NCBI RefSeq assembly: GCF_004121075.1
Contig: NZ_RHLN01000006.1
Coordinates: 18,939-82,938 of the forward strand
Origin: Lutibacter sp. HS1-25
GTDB lineage: Bacteria > Bacteroidota > Bacteroidia > Flavobacteriales > Flavobacteriaceae
DNA: 64,000 nt
Direction: 5' to 3'
Made by a program: the position numbers and the translations under genes. The notes beneath the pieces were generated by a model, which worked only from the letters and a program-made list of their open reading frames with translations, ran no database searches and had not been told where the DNA came from. Shown here in pieces: positions 45,938-55,679 of this stretch; position 1 is the first letter of the stretch; each line of letters opens with the position of its first letter.

Positions 45938-47062
45938 ATGACTTATACAAAACAACAGATAACAAAAGCGCTTGAAACAATTACTGCACCTGGAGAAGGT
46001 AAAAATTTAATTGAAAGCGGATCCATTAAAAATATTGTCACTTTTGACAAAGAAATTATAGTTGACGTTACCATAGCAAACCCGTCTTTACAAGCAAAAA
46101 AGAAAGTTGAAGTTGAAATTATGAAAGTAATTCATCAGCTAATTGACCAAAAAGCTGACGTAAAAGTGAATGTAACATCTGAAACTAAAAACGAACCTTT
46201 TAAACCAGAAAAACCAAAAGTTCCAGGTATTCAAAATATTATTGCTGTAGCTTCAGGAAAAGGTGGCGTTGGAAAATCTACCATCACAGCAAATATGGCT
46301 GTTTCTTTACAAAAAATGGGCTTTAAAGTAGGTATTTTAGATGCCGATATTTATGGGCCATCAATTCATTTAATGTTTGATGTTGCAAATGCAAAACCTT
46401 TGTCTGTTGAAGTAGACGGACAAGTAAAAATGCAACCTGTTGAAAGTTATGGTGTAAAAATATTATCATTGGGCTTTTTTACAGATGCCAATCAAGCTGT
46501 TATATGGCGTGGTGCAATGGCTTCAAAAGCATTAAACCAAATGATTTTTGATTCTTATTGGGGCGAACTAGATTTCTTATTGATCGATTTACCTCCAGGA
46601 ACTGGTGATATTCATTTATCACTTGTACAAGCAGTGCCAATTACAGGAGCTGTAATTGTAAGCACACCACAAAATATTGCTTTAGCCGATGCCAAAAAAG
46701 GTGTTGCTATGTTTCAACAAGAAACCATTAATGTACCTGTTTTAGGTATTATTGAAAATATGAGTTATTTTACACCTGCTGAACTTCCTGAAAATAAATA
46801 TTATATTTTTGGAAAAGATGGTGCAAAAAATTTAGCTGAAGATATTGACGCACCATTTTTAGGTGAAGTTCCTTTGGTACAAAGTATCCGTGAAGCAGGA
46901 GACGTTGGTCACCCAGTAGCTTTACAAAACAACACACCGTTAGAAAATGCTTTCTCTGAAATTACAAAAAATGCATTGGCTCAATTGGTGAAAAGAAATA
47001 ACGATTTACCTCCAACTGAAATTGTAAGAATTACAACAATGAGTGGTTGCGCAACAAAATAA
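45938..47062 (+). CDS. apbC: Mrp/ApbC iron-sulfur cluster carrier ATPase
   Basis: 374 residues. An N-terminal MIP18/DUF59 domain is followed by the deviant P-loop SGKGGVGKST near residue 110 and LIDLPPGTGDIHLS. No clear CxxC pair is seen in the nucleotide-binding half apart from a final cysteine (MSGCATK). ApbC proteins deliver Fe-S clusters to targets. The NifU-domain gene lies 8 bases downstream, a functional pair. Confidence 0.93.
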   Translation: MTYTKQQITKALETITAPGEGKNLIESGSIKNIVTFDKEIIVDVTIANPSLQAKKKVEVEIMKVIHQLIDQKADVKVNVTSETKNEPFKPEKPKVPGIQNIIAVASGKGGVGKSTITANMAVSLQKMGFKVGILDADIYGPSIHLMFDVANAKPLSVEVDGQVKMQPVESYGVKILSLGFFTDANQAVIWRGAMASKALNQMIFDSYWGELDFLLIDLPPGTGDIHLSLVQAVPITGAVIVSTPQNIALADAKKGVAMFQQETINVPVLGIIENMSYFTPAELPENKYYIFGKDGAKNLAEDIDAPFLGEVPLVQSIREAGDVGHPVALQNNTPLENAFSEITKNALAQLVKRNNDLPPTEIVRITTMSGCATK

Positions 47063-47070
47063 TAAATACA

Positions 47071-47319
47071 ATGAGTGAACAAGAATTAAGAACTAACGTT
47101 GAAATTGCATTGCAAGAAATAAGACCATATCTTGAAGCTGATGGTGGTAATATTTCTTTAGTTGAAATAACCGAAGATACCGTAAGTGTTCAACTTGAAG
47201 GTGCTTGCTTGGGTTGTTCAGTGAATCAAATGACGCTTAAAAATGGTGTTGAAGCAACTATAAAAAGACATGCACCTCAAATTAAACGTGTAATTGAAAT
47301 TAATGGTATTACATTCTAA
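47071..47319 (+). CDS. NifU C-terminal-domain Fe-S scaffold protein
   Basis: 82 residues from ATG 47071 (MSEQELRTNV). IRPYLEADGGNISLVEI and CLGCSVNQMTLKNGVE, with the CxxC cluster ligands, are the Nfu signature. It carries a 4Fe-4S cluster as a dimer. An in-frame TTG at 47047 would start inside mrp and is rejected. A strong terminator follows 20 bases later. Confidence 0.92.
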   Translation: MSEQELRTNVEIALQEIRPYLEADGGNISLVEITEDTVSVQLEGACLGCSVNQMTLKNGVEATIKRHAPQIKRVIEINGITF

Positions 47320-47338
47320 ATTTCACCAAATTTTTTTC

Positions 47339-47368
47339 TAAAAAGAGCAACTTAAGTTGCTCTTTTTA
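47339..47368. terminator. Perfect 30-base palindrome acting as terminator
   Basis: TAAAAAGAGCAACTT is followed directly by its reverse complement AAGTTGCTCTTTTTA, giving a GC-containing stem with a 3' T-run. It ends the mrp-nfu transcript and is symmetric, so it would work on both strands. Confidence 0.85.
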
Positions 47369-47497
47369 ATTTAGTTACAAAATATTTAAATTTCATTTAG
47401 CTTTATTAAAGCTCAACAAAATTAACAACACATTTGCTACTTTTTAAAATCAAAAAAACATTTAACAAAAGCTTCACCTCGTTCAAAATTCTTTTTT

Positions 47498-47505
47498 TAC
47501 TTTTG
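47498..47505 (+). promoter_or_regulatory. Candidate -7 box of the DUF3108 gene
   Basis: TACTTTTG matches TAnnTTTG exactly, 41 bases before the ATG at 47547. A weak GTTC lies in the -33 area. Confidence 0.45.
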
Positions 47506-47546
47506 GAATAATAATTGCTATTCTTCTTAAAATTGAAGCAAAAAAT

Positions 47547-48347
47547 ATGCGAAAATATCTATCAATATTACTTTTTCTTAGTGCACTGACTACTTTTGGT
47601 CAATCGGAAAAACAAAAAGAAAACACTCCTGAATTGGCTTTTAAAAAAGGCGAATGGCTTAAATACAGAATGAGTTATAGCAATTTTTTAAATGCCGGAT
47701 TTGCCACGCTCGATGTAAAACAAACCAGAAATAATGGTCAAGAAGCATTTCATGTAAAAGGTTTTGGTGAAACTACCGGAGTCATTAGCTGGTTTTTTAA
47801 AGTTGAAGACAACTATCAAACCTATTTTTACAAAGAATCATTACAACCTTACCGTTTTATTCGAAAAATAAATGAAGGCGGATATACCAAAAACAAAGAG
47901 ATTTTATTTAACAGTGATGCCAATTTGGCAACGGTAAAAAATTTCAAAAAAAACACACAGCAAGATTATAAAATTAGTAACAACATTCAAGATATGCTTT
48001 CAGCGTTGTATTATTTGAGAAATCAAGATTTACAACATCTTTCAACTGGACAATCCATAGAATTAAAACTTTTTTTTGACGAAGAAACCTATGTTTTTAA
48101 GCTGCAATATTTAGGTAAGGAAATTATAAAAACCAAATTTGGATCGGTTAATTCGTTAATATTTAAACCTCTGGTTCAAGCTGGTCGTGTTTTTAAAGAA
48201 GAAGAAAGTGTGACTATTTGGATTAGTGACGATAAAAATAAAATTCCGCTTCGTATTAAGGCTTCATTGGCTGTAGGGTCACTTCGTGCAGATTTAGACG
48301 AATTTAAAGGTTTAGCCCATCCTTTTAACATAATTTTTAACAATTAA
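47547..48347 (+). CDS. DUF3108-family secreted protein
   Basis: 266 residues with a signal peptide ending TFGQ. ELAFKKGEWLKYRMSYSNFLNAGFATLDVK and KEEESVTIWISDDKNKIPLRIKASLAVGS are the family ends; the protein is beta-rich. Function unknown; DUF3108 proteins are exported to the periplasm. The next gene, an M23 peptidase lipoprotein, starts 55 bases later on the same strand, suggesting a cell-envelope role. Confidence 0.85.
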   Translation: MRKYLSILLFLSALTTFGQSEKQKENTPELAFKKGEWLKYRMSYSNFLNAGFATLDVKQTRNNGQEAFHVKGFGETTGVISWFFKVEDNYQTYFYKESLQPYRFIRKINEGGYTKNKEILFNSDANLATVKNFKKNTQQDYKISNNIQDMLSALYYLRNQDLQHLSTGQSIELKLFFDEETYVFKLQYLGKEIIKTKFGSVNSLIFKPLVQAGRVFKEEESVTIWISDDKNKIPLRIKASLAVGSLRADLDEFKGLAHPFNIIFNN

Positions 48348-48402
48348 ATTGTATTTTCGCGTTTGAAATTTTCAAACCTATAATCTTTAAATATTTAATC
48401 TG

Positions 48403-49629
48403 TTGAAAAAAATAGCATTACTCTTTATTATTGTTTTATTTACCTCTTGCGGTGACAAAAAAAAAGTTGACATCCCTGAAACTGACAATGCAGAACCAGA
48501 AATAATTTTTAAATATGGTTATAAATTAAATGACTTCACTGTTATCCATGACACCATTAAGAAAAATGAAAATTTTAGTGAAATTTTAGGTAGACACCAC
48601 GTTAGCTACCCTAAAGTTTTAGAAATTGTAAATAAAATTAGAGACACTTTTAATGTTAGAAAAATAAAAGTTGGCATTCCGTACACCATTTTAGCAAAAA
48701 AAGATTCGACACAAGAAGCGCTGGTTTTTATATACAAACCTTCTAAAGTTAAATATACAGTAATTGATTTTAAAGATTCAATTAGCGCTTTTAATGCACA
48801 AATCCCTATTAAAGTTGTTGAAAAAACCGCAACTGGAATTATTAAAAGTAGCCTTTCTGAAGCTGTTGAAAAACAAGGACTAAGTCCTTATTTAACTTAC
48901 AAAATGGCCGATAATATTTTTGCTTGGACAATCGACTTTTCTAAACTTCAAAAAAACGATAAATTTAAAGTCATTTACGAGCAATTGTATATCAATGATA
49001 CTGTTCCTGTTGGTATTGGAGAAATAAAAGCAGCCTATTTTGAACATGGTGACAAACCTTTTTATGCATTTAAATTTGTTGCAGATTCTACCACCGGGAT
49101 TTCTGATTATTACGACGAAAAAGGAAACAACCAACGTCGTCAGTTTTTAAAAATGCCTGTGCAGTTTAGCCGTATTTCATCGCGTTACAACTTAAACAGA
49201 AGAATTGCTTTTTATGGTAATAAAATTAAACCTCACAAAGGTACAGATTATGCTGCGGCTGTTGGAACACCAATTATGGCAACAGCAAACGGTACGGTAA
49301 TAGAATCTCAGTACAAAGGCGCCAATGGTAACTACGTAAAAATTCGTCATAATAGCACTTATACCACCCAATATTTACATATGAGTAAACGTGCCGTAAA
49401 AGTAGGACAAGTTGTAAAACAAGGCGACGTAATTGGGTATATTGGAATGACAGGAAATACCTCTGGGCCACACGTTTGTTACCGTTTCTGGAAAAATGGT
49501 GTACAAGTTGACCCTTTAAAAGAAAAATTACCAACATCTGAACCTTTAAAAGCAAGTATAAAACCAGGCTATCTTAACTATATTGATCCACTTAAAACTC
49601 AAATAGATAATATAACATATACTAAATAA
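48403..49629 (+). CDS. M23 peptidoglycan metallopeptidase lipoprotein
   Basis: 408 residues, TTG start at 48403 just before a lipoprotein signal with lipobox VLFTSC. The middle part carries an Opacity-associated/Csd3-like N-terminal domain (LYINDTVPVGIGEIKAAYFEH), then the zinc domain: KPHKGTDYAAAVGTPI, GNYVKIRH, TTQYLHMS and GNTSGPHVCYRFWKNG. All M23 ligands (HxxxD, HxH-like HVCY) are mostly kept, but the last HxH is H-V-C, which is unusual. It is likely a peptidoglycan hydrolase tethered to a membrane. Confidence 0.88.
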   Translation: MKKIALLFIIVLFTSCGDKKKVDIPETDNAEPEIIFKYGYKLNDFTVIHDTIKKNENFSEILGRHHVSYPKVLEIVNKIRDTFNVRKIKVGIPYTILAKKDSTQEALVFIYKPSKVKYTVIDFKDSISAFNAQIPIKVVEKTATGIIKSSLSEAVEKQGLSPYLTYKMADNIFAWTIDFSKLQKNDKFKVIYEQLYINDTVPVGIGEIKAAYFEHGDKPFYAFKFVADSTTGISDYYDEKGNNQRRQFLKMPVQFSRISSRYNLNRRIAFYGNKIKPHKGTDYAAAVGTPIMATANGTVIESQYKGANGNYVKIRHNSTYTTQYLHMSKRAVKVGQVVKQGDVIGYIGMTGNTSGPHVCYRFWKNGVQVDPLKEKLPTSEPLKASIKPGYLNYIDPLKTQIDNITYTK

Positions 49630-49680
49630 TAATAAAATATTATTTTTACACAAAACCAATTTAAACAACGATTACAAACC

Positions 49681-51243
49681 ATGAAAAATATCAATCCTAC
49701 CAAAACAAAAGCTTGGTCTAAATTACACAACCATTACAACGATGTAAAAGATGTGCATTTAAAAACATTATTTAACGAGAATAACAACCGTAAAAACGAT
49801 TTCACTTTAAATTTTAATGATTTTGAATTCGACTTCTCTAAAAATAGAATCAACAAAGAAACCATTGAAACTTTAGTTGAATTGGCAAATGAAGTAGATT
49901 TAAAAAGCGCTATGGATGCTTATTTTTCAGGTGAAGTTATTAATAAAACCGAAAAAAGAGCCGTTTTACACACAGCCTTAAGAAGTCAGTTAGACAATGA
50001 AGTTTTGGTTGACGGCGTAAATGTAAAACCTGAAATTAAAGCAGCATTGGCTAAAATTGAAGGATTTACCAACAAAGTAGTTTCTGGAGAATGGAAAGGT
50101 TATACCAATAAATCTATTACCGATGTTGTAAATATTGGTATTGGAGGATCAGATTTAGGACCAGATATGGTTGTTGAATCTTTAAAATTCTATAAAAATC
50201 ACTTAAACGTTCATTTTGTTTCAAACATTGATGGAGACCACGTACAAGAAGTAATTAAAAATTTAAATCCTGAAACTACCCTATTTGTAATTGTTTCTAA
50301 AACTTTTACAACACAAGAAACGTTGACAAATGCAACTACCATTAAAAAATGGTTTATGCAATCAGCTTCTGAAAGTGATGTTGCCAAACATTTTGTTGCA
50401 GTTTCAACAAATTTAGAAAAAGTTAAAGGTTTTGGAATTGCATCAGACAACATTTTCCCAATGTGGGATTGGGTTGGAGGTCGTTTCTCATTATGGAGTG
50501 CTGTAGGTCTTTCTATTAGTTTGGCTGTTGGATTTAACAATTTCAACGATTTGTTAATTGGTGCTTTTGAAATGGATGAACATTTTAAAAATACACCTTT
50601 TGAAAAAAATGCACCAGTAATTGCCAGTTTAATAGGTATTTGGTACAACAACTTTTTTAATACAGAAAGCGAAGTAATTTTACCTTACGCTCAGTACTTA
50701 AGCAAATTAGCGCCTTATTTACAACAAGCTATTATGGAAAGTAATGGTAAAAGTGTTGATAGAAATGGAGACCGAGTAGACTACCAAACAGGTGGAATTA
50801 TTTGGGGAGCTCCAGGTTCTAACTCTCAACATGCTTTTATGCAGTTATTACACCAAGGTACAAAATTAATTCCTGCTGATTTTATTGGTTTTAAACAATC
50901 ATTATATGGTGATAAAGACCATCACGAAAAATTAATGGCTAACTTTTACGGTCAAACTCAAGCTTTAGCTGAAGGAAAAACCAAAGAAGAAGTACATTTA
51001 GATTTAAAAACACAAGGTAAATTAGATGAAATTTCGACCTTACTACCTTACAAAGTTTTTGAAGGAAACAAACCAAGTACAGCTATTTTAATTGAAAAAT
51101 TAACACCTAAAACTTTAGGAAGTTTAATTGCATTTTACGAGCACAAGATATTTATCCAAGGAATTATTTGGAATATTTTTAGTTACGACCAGTTTGGGGT
51201 TGAATTAGGAAAAGAATTGGCTCAAAAAAATCTTTCAAAATAA
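49681..51243 (+). CDS. pgi: Glucose-6-phosphate isomerase
   Basis: 520 residues. The two PGI signatures are present: [16 protein letters not shown] near residue 263 and [17 protein letters not shown] downstream; GIGGSDLGP binds phosphate. It interconverts glucose-6-phosphate and fructose-6-phosphate. It is 51 bases after the M23 gene and may have its own promoter. Confidence 0.96.
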   Translation: MKNINPTKTKAWSKLHNHYNDVKDVHLKTLFNENNNRKNDFTLNFNDFEFDFSKNRINKETIETLVELANEVDLKSAMDAYFSGEVINKTEKRAVLHTALRSQLDNEVLVDGVNVKPEIKAALAKIEGFTNKVVSGEWKGYTNKSITDVVNIGIGGSDLGPDMVVESLKFYKNHLNVHFVSNIDGDHVQEVIKNLNPETTLFVIVSKTFTTQETLTNATTIKKWFMQSASESDVAKHFVAVSTNLEKVKGFGIASDNIFPMWDWVGGRFSLWSAVGLSISLAVGFNNFNDLLIGAFEMDEHFKNTPFEKNAPVIASLIGIWYNNFFNTESEVILPYAQYLSKLAPYLQQAIMESNGKSVDRNGDRVDYQTGGIIWGAPGSNSQHAFMQLLHQGTKLIPADFIGFKQSLYGDKDHHEKLMANFYGQTQALAEGKTKEEVHLDLKTQGKLDEISTLLPYKVFEGNKPSTAILIEKLTPKTLGSLIAFYEHKIFIQGIIWNIFSYDQFGVELGKELAQKNLSK

Positions 51244-51493
51244 CATACAGTTTACTTCTTTAAAAGTAACCTATCTCATTTATTGACATCTAACTGTTAA
51301 TAAACTATAATTATTAGTCAATAATATTACAGTTTATTCAGTTAGATTTTTTTATTTTTGACAATCTTAATTTTTTGTTAAAAAAAATCAATTTATCTAA
51401 ATATTTTGTTAAAAATATTTTAACATTAAGTTAATGATAGCGTAGGTATAAGTTACCACATTTGTAAATTCTTAAATAACTTAAAATTTAGTA

Positions 51494-54034
51494 ATGAAAA
51501 ATTTAAAAAATTGGCTAACGGTAATTATGTTAATCACATCGGTTACTGTTTTTTCTCAAACCATACTTTCAGGTAAAGTTGTGGATGAAACTAACCAACC
51601 ATTGCCTGGCGCTACGGTTGTAATTCAAGGTTCAAAAACTGGATCTTCTACAGATTTTGATGGAAACTTTAATTTTGAATCCAAAGTACAAAACGGAACA
51701 CTTGTAGTTTCTTTTATTGGATACCAATCTAAAACAGTTTCTTTTAAAGGAAATGGAAAACTTGGTACAATTTCTTTAGTACCTTCGGCTGAGTCACTAG
51801 ATGAAATTGTAATTACACAAACTTCATTTGCAGTTGACAGAAAAACACCTGTAGCTGTTTCAACAATTAAAGCTGCTTTAATTGAAAACAAATTAGGAAC
51901 ACAAGAGTTTCCTGAAATTTTAAAATCTACACCAGGTGTATACGCTACTAAATCAGGTGGTGGATTTGGTGATGGTAGATTAAATTTAAGAGGTTTTAAC
52001 TCTGAAAACGTTGCTGTATTAATTAATGGTGTACCTGTTAATGATATGGAAAATGGTAGAGTTTACTGGAGTAACTGGGCTGGTTTATCAGATGTTACGG
52101 GTGCTATGCAAGTACAAAGAGGTTTAGGAGCTTCTAAAGTTGCTGTACCTTCTATTGGTGGTACTATCAATATTTTATCTAAAACTACTGATGTAGTTGC
52201 AGGTGGTAATTTTGGAACAAGCTTTGCAAACGATGGTTATTTTAAAGTTGGCGCAACAGTATCAACAGGATTATTAGAAAGCGGATTTGCTGCTACTATT
52301 TCTGCATCAAAAACTTCTGGAGATGGTTACGTAGATGGAACTGAATTTGATGGTGCAAACTACTTTTTGAACTTGTCTTGGCAAATCAATGCTCAACATA
52401 AAATCGCATTAACTTCTTTTGGAGCTCCACAACGTCACGGACAAAGACAGAATAAAAGTTTAATTTCTACATACAGAAATGCTGAAAGTGGAAATAAATA
52501 TAACCCAGATTGGGGTATGAGAGGTGGAAAAGTAGTTAATATTGAAGACAATTTTTACCACAAATCTCAAACATCCTTAAACTGGTACTTTAATATCAAC
52601 GAAAAATCTAACTTATCAACTGCTCTTTACTATTCTAATGGTAACGGTGGTGGTGGCGGAACTGGCGGAAACAGTGAATTATTCAAAGTTAGATTAGGTG
52701 GATTTGATCAACCTGTTGATATTGATAATATTGTTGAAATTAACCGTGCAAATGGAGAGCAAGGTCTAGGTGCTGAATCGTATTTAAGAGCCTCTAGAAA
52801 CGATCACGTTTGGTATGGTATGCTATCTACTTACGATTTAACTTTTGCAGAAGATTTTAAATTAACTGCAGGTTTAGATTTAAGAAATTATACAGGTAAA
52901 CACTTTACTGAAGTTACTGACTTGTTAGGTGGTTCTTACGTAATAGACAATAGTGATAAAAACAACCCAAATAGAACTGTAAAAGTTGGAGATAAAATTT
53001 CTTACTACAATGATGGTGAAGTAGGATGGCAAGGAGCATTTGCTCAATTAGAGTATGACATAGATCAATGGTCTGCTTTCGTTTCTTTGGCTGGATCAAA
53101 CACATCTTACAAAAGAATTGATTATTTTGGCTACTTAGACAGCGATCCTTTACAAGAAACTGATAAATCTAACTTTTTTGGTTATAGTGCAAAAGGTGGT
53201 GCTAACTTTAGAATAGACGACCATCACAATGTATTTGCAAATATTGGATATTTTGAAAAAGCGCCATCATTCAGAGCTTATGAAAGTGGCCAACATAACA
53301 ACGTAGATATCAATCCTGATGCAGATAATGAAAAGATTTTCAGTATGGAGTTAGGCTATGGCTATAGAGGTGAAAAATTTGCAGCAAATGTGAATCTTTA
53401 CAGAACATTATGGAAAGATAGATTTTTATCTCAAAGATTTGAATCAGGTCAAACAGGTGAAGATTTTTACGCTAGTATTCTTGGTGTTAATGCCTTACAT
53501 CAAGGTATAGAAATAGACTTTACTTACAAACCTTTGGATAATTTATCATTTTACGGAATGTTATCTCTTGGTGACTGGGAATGGCAAAGTGATTTAGTTG
53601 ACGTTCCAGTATTTGATGAAAATCAAGAACAAGTAGGTACTGTTGATTTATTCATTAAAGGTTTAAAAGTTTCTGATGCCGCACAAACAACTGCTGCTTT
53701 AGGAATGGACTGGGAAGTTATGAGCAAAACTAATTTTGCAATTGACTATAACTATTTTGCTAATATGTATGCAGATTTTGACCCTAACAACAGAGGTCAA
53801 GAAGGATTACCACAAGCTTGGAAAACTCCAGACTATAGTACTTTTGATGTGAGCTTACGTTATGGATTTCTAATAGGAACTTTAGATACTACTATTACAG
53901 GTAGATTAAACAACGTATTTAATACAGAATACATTGCTGACGCAGCTGATGGTGCTGGATCAACTGCAAATACTGCACTTGTATGGTATGGGTTTGGTAG
54001 AACTTTTTCTGTAAGTGCAAAAATTAACTTTTAA
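51494..54034 (+). CDS. TonB-dependent receptor with a carboxypeptidase-regulatory-like domain
   Basis: 846 residues, signal ending VFSQ. A CarboxypepD_reg-like domain (LSGKVVDETNQPLPGATVVIQGSKTG) comes first, then a plug (FPEILKSTPGVYATKSGGGFGDGRLNLRGFNSENVAVLINGVPVNDME) and a 22-strand type barrel ending in an aromatic residue (SAKINF). It imports a large or scarce solute using TonB energy. A lipoprotein starts 15 bases later and a secreted nuclease is convergent with it, suggesting DNA- or nucleotide-derived substrate; this is inference. Confidence 0.93.
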   Translation: MKNLKNWLTVIMLITSVTVFSQTILSGKVVDETNQPLPGATVVIQGSKTGSSTDFDGNFNFESKVQNGTLVVSFIGYQSKTVSFKGNGKLGTISLVPSAESLDEIVITQTSFAVDRKTPVAVSTIKAALIENKLGTQEFPEILKSTPGVYATKSGGGFGDGRLNLRGFNSENVAVLINGVPVNDMENGRVYWSNWAGLSDVTGAMQVQRGLGASKVAVPSIGGTINILSKTTDVVAGGNFGTSFANDGYFKVGATVSTGLLESGFAATISASKTSGDGYVDGTEFDGANYFLNLSWQINAQHKIALTSFGAPQRHGQRQNKSLISTYRNAESGNKYNPDWGMRGGKVVNIEDNFYHKSQTSLNWYFNINEKSNLSTALYYSNGNGGGGGTGGNSELFKVRLGGFDQPVDIDNIVEINRANGEQGLGAESYLRASRNDHVWYGMLSTYDLTFAEDFKLTAGLDLRNYTGKHFTEVTDLLGGSYVIDNSDKNNPNRTVKVGDKISYYNDGEVGWQGAFAQLEYDIDQWSAFVSLAGSNTSYKRIDYFGYLDSDPLQETDKSNFFGYSAKGGANFRIDDHHNVFANIGYFEKAPSFRAYESGQHNNVDINPDADNEKIFSMELGYGYRGEKFAANVNLYRTLWKDRFLSQRFESGQTGEDFYASILGVNALHQGIEIDFTYKPLDNLSFYGMLSLGDWEWQSDLVDVPVFDENQEQVGTVDLFIKGLKVSDAAQTTAALGMDWEVMSKTNFAIDYNYFANMYADFDPNNRGQEGLPQAWKTPDYSTFDVSLRYGFLIGTLDTTITGRLNNVFNTEYIADAADGAGSTANTALVWYGFGRTFSVSAKINF

Positions 54035-54049
54035 TAAAAATACAAAACA

Positions 54050-55228
54050 ATGAAAAAAATAGTTTATTTATTAATGGTATTTACATTGGTATTCACAACA
54101 GCTTGTGATCCGATGGAAGATATTTATGATGATCTTGACTCATCTCCTACTAAAGAAAATGATATCATCGGAAATTTGGAGTACACGTTTACCGATGAAG
54201 ATTACACAACAGATATTGAGGATGGTGGCTATTTTGGATTCTCATATCCAAATTTTAGCTCAACAGAGCAAGCAAAAGAATTAATTCCTGATTTTTTAAC
54301 CGGTGAATATCCAGTATGGGGAGTTACTTATGAGGAAGATGGAAAAATTAAAGAAGCTTCTACAGCAAAGATGACTTTTAATATTTATGCACCTAAAAAA
54401 ACTGAAAAGAGTTTGGTTATATATACGGTAACCACTGCTGATTATGATGCTAACCCTGAAACTGAGAAATATAACAACTTTGACGATATGAGTCAGATTT
54501 ATGACTTTTTAGATTTGAAATATCCAAATCCTGCTGATAGAGTTTTAGTTTCCTTAACTTATAAATTCTTTTCTGGAGGGGTTAAAACCCTGAACAATGG
54601 ATTTTTATATATAAACGGAGAATGGGAAATGGTTAATGGTTTTACTGATGATGAATATAAGACAATGGGTGAAAGCTATCCTAATTTTTCAAATGAAGAT
54701 GAAGCTGAAGCAAAAATTCCTGTATTTTTATTAGACAAGTATAAATACACTCCAAAAAAAGCTGGTGATATTGAAAGCACTATGTATAAAATTTATGTTG
54801 GCGGTGGTGTTACAGAAAGTTATATTATGTATTTTATCTTTGATGGCTCAACTTGGTCTAAATATGAAGGCGTAATTCAAGAAACTATTCAATTTGGTCA
54901 TAATGGAAAAACTTGGGTACCTGATAATACAATTAAACATACTTTAACTAGTGATGATGTTGCATTTATATCTAATGCACTTATGGATAAATATCCAGGC
55001 CCAGCAGATAACGTAGGTTACTTTGGTAGTTTTGACAGGAGGTCTAGTAGTAGTAATTACTGGAATGATGAAATGTTGTTAGAAGCATTTAATTTACTCC
55101 TTGACAATAAAAACCCATCAGCGGAGGAAGGTCAAAAGTATACTCTTACCTATATTATTTATAATGGCGCTACAACAAACGAAACAAAAAATGTTATTAA
55201 AACAAGTGGTGTTTGGGTATATCAATAA
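54050..55228 (+). CDS. Lipoprotein with three repeated modules, partner of the TonB receptor
   Basis: 392 residues, lipobox VFTTAC. The mature part holds three related modules: TFTDEDY then SYPNFSSTEQAKELIPDFL, GFTDDEY then SYPNFSNEDEAEAKIPVFL, and TLTSDDVAFISNALMDKYPGPADN. Each is followed by a beta-rich stretch. I do not recognise a named family. Its place after the receptor, and an acidic start (CDPMEDIYDD) like a surface export signal, suggest a surface-bound substrate-capture lipoprotein. Confidence 0.75.
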   Translation: MKKIVYLLMVFTLVFTTACDPMEDIYDDLDSSPTKENDIIGNLEYTFTDEDYTTDIEDGGYFGFSYPNFSSTEQAKELIPDFLTGEYPVWGVTYEEDGKIKEASTAKMTFNIYAPKKTEKSLVIYTVTTADYDANPETEKYNNFDDMSQIYDFLDLKYPNPADRVLVSLTYKFFSGGVKTLNNGFLYINGEWEMVNGFTDDEYKTMGESYPNFSNEDEAEAKIPVFLLDKYKYTPKKAGDIESTMYKIYVGGGVTESYIMYFIFDGSTWSKYEGVIQETIQFGHNGKTWVPDNTIKHTLTSDDVAFISNALMDKYPGPADNVGYFGSFDRRSSSSNYWNDEMLLEAFNLLLDNKNPSAEEGQKYTLTYIIYNGATTNETKNVIKTSGVWVYQ

Positions 55229-55248
55229 AAAATAATACTTATTTAAGC

Positions 55249-55282
55249 AAAAAGAGCTATCTTAATTGATAGCTCTTTTTTT
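55249..55282 (+). terminator. Terminator of the receptor-lipoprotein transcript
   Basis: AAAAAGAGCTATC (55249-55261) pairs with GATAGCTCTTTTT (from 55268) around a 6-base loop and runs into TTTTTTT. Confidence 0.85.
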
Positions 55283-55599
55283 ATGATGAATACTTAAACG
55301 GAAAACTATTTAAATTACAACATAAATACAATTAACACTAACCCAAAAAATACTATAACATCATTTTTAAATGGTTTTTATGAGTTTAAAACACACTCAT
55401 TAACCAAACTCCGTTTTCTATAATTTATTAAATGTAAAACGAACTAACAGTAACTTCTTCTTTCAAAAAATACGACTAGTATAAATACAAATTAGCCTAT
55501 TTTTTCAAAACTGAACCTAAAAGTTTATATAATAGACTGATAATATTTATATGTTTAAATGATACAATTTTATTAGGGAAGCTAAATTGATTTATAATA

Positions 55600-55632
55600 A
55601 AAAACTCCCGAAGTTATTGCTTCAGGAGTTTT
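55600..55632 (-). terminator. Terminator of the endonuclease gene
   Basis: On the minus strand AAAACTCC-TGAAG pairs with CTTCG-GGAGTTTT, a stem with one mismatch, followed by TTTTTTATT. It lies 47 bases after the stop codon. Confidence 0.8.
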
Positions 55633-55679
55633 AAGTTTTTGTACATAAACCTTCATAATATTAAATAAGCGGCTTTATT

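Larger units (their letters stand above)
55229..55679. other. 451-base intergenic region between convergent genes
   Basis: It holds two terminators, 55249-55282 for the plus strand and 55600-55632 for the minus strand; nothing else, including no repeat or ORF of note, was seen between. Confidence 0.7.

Noticed and set aside
47047..47319. TTG at 47047 as the start of the NifU-domain gene
   Set aside because: It would start inside mrp; the ATG at 47071 gives the usual protein.
51400..51480. Promoter of the TonB receptor gene at CACATTTG
   Set aside because: The TA of TAnnTTTG is missing and no spaced TTG supports it.
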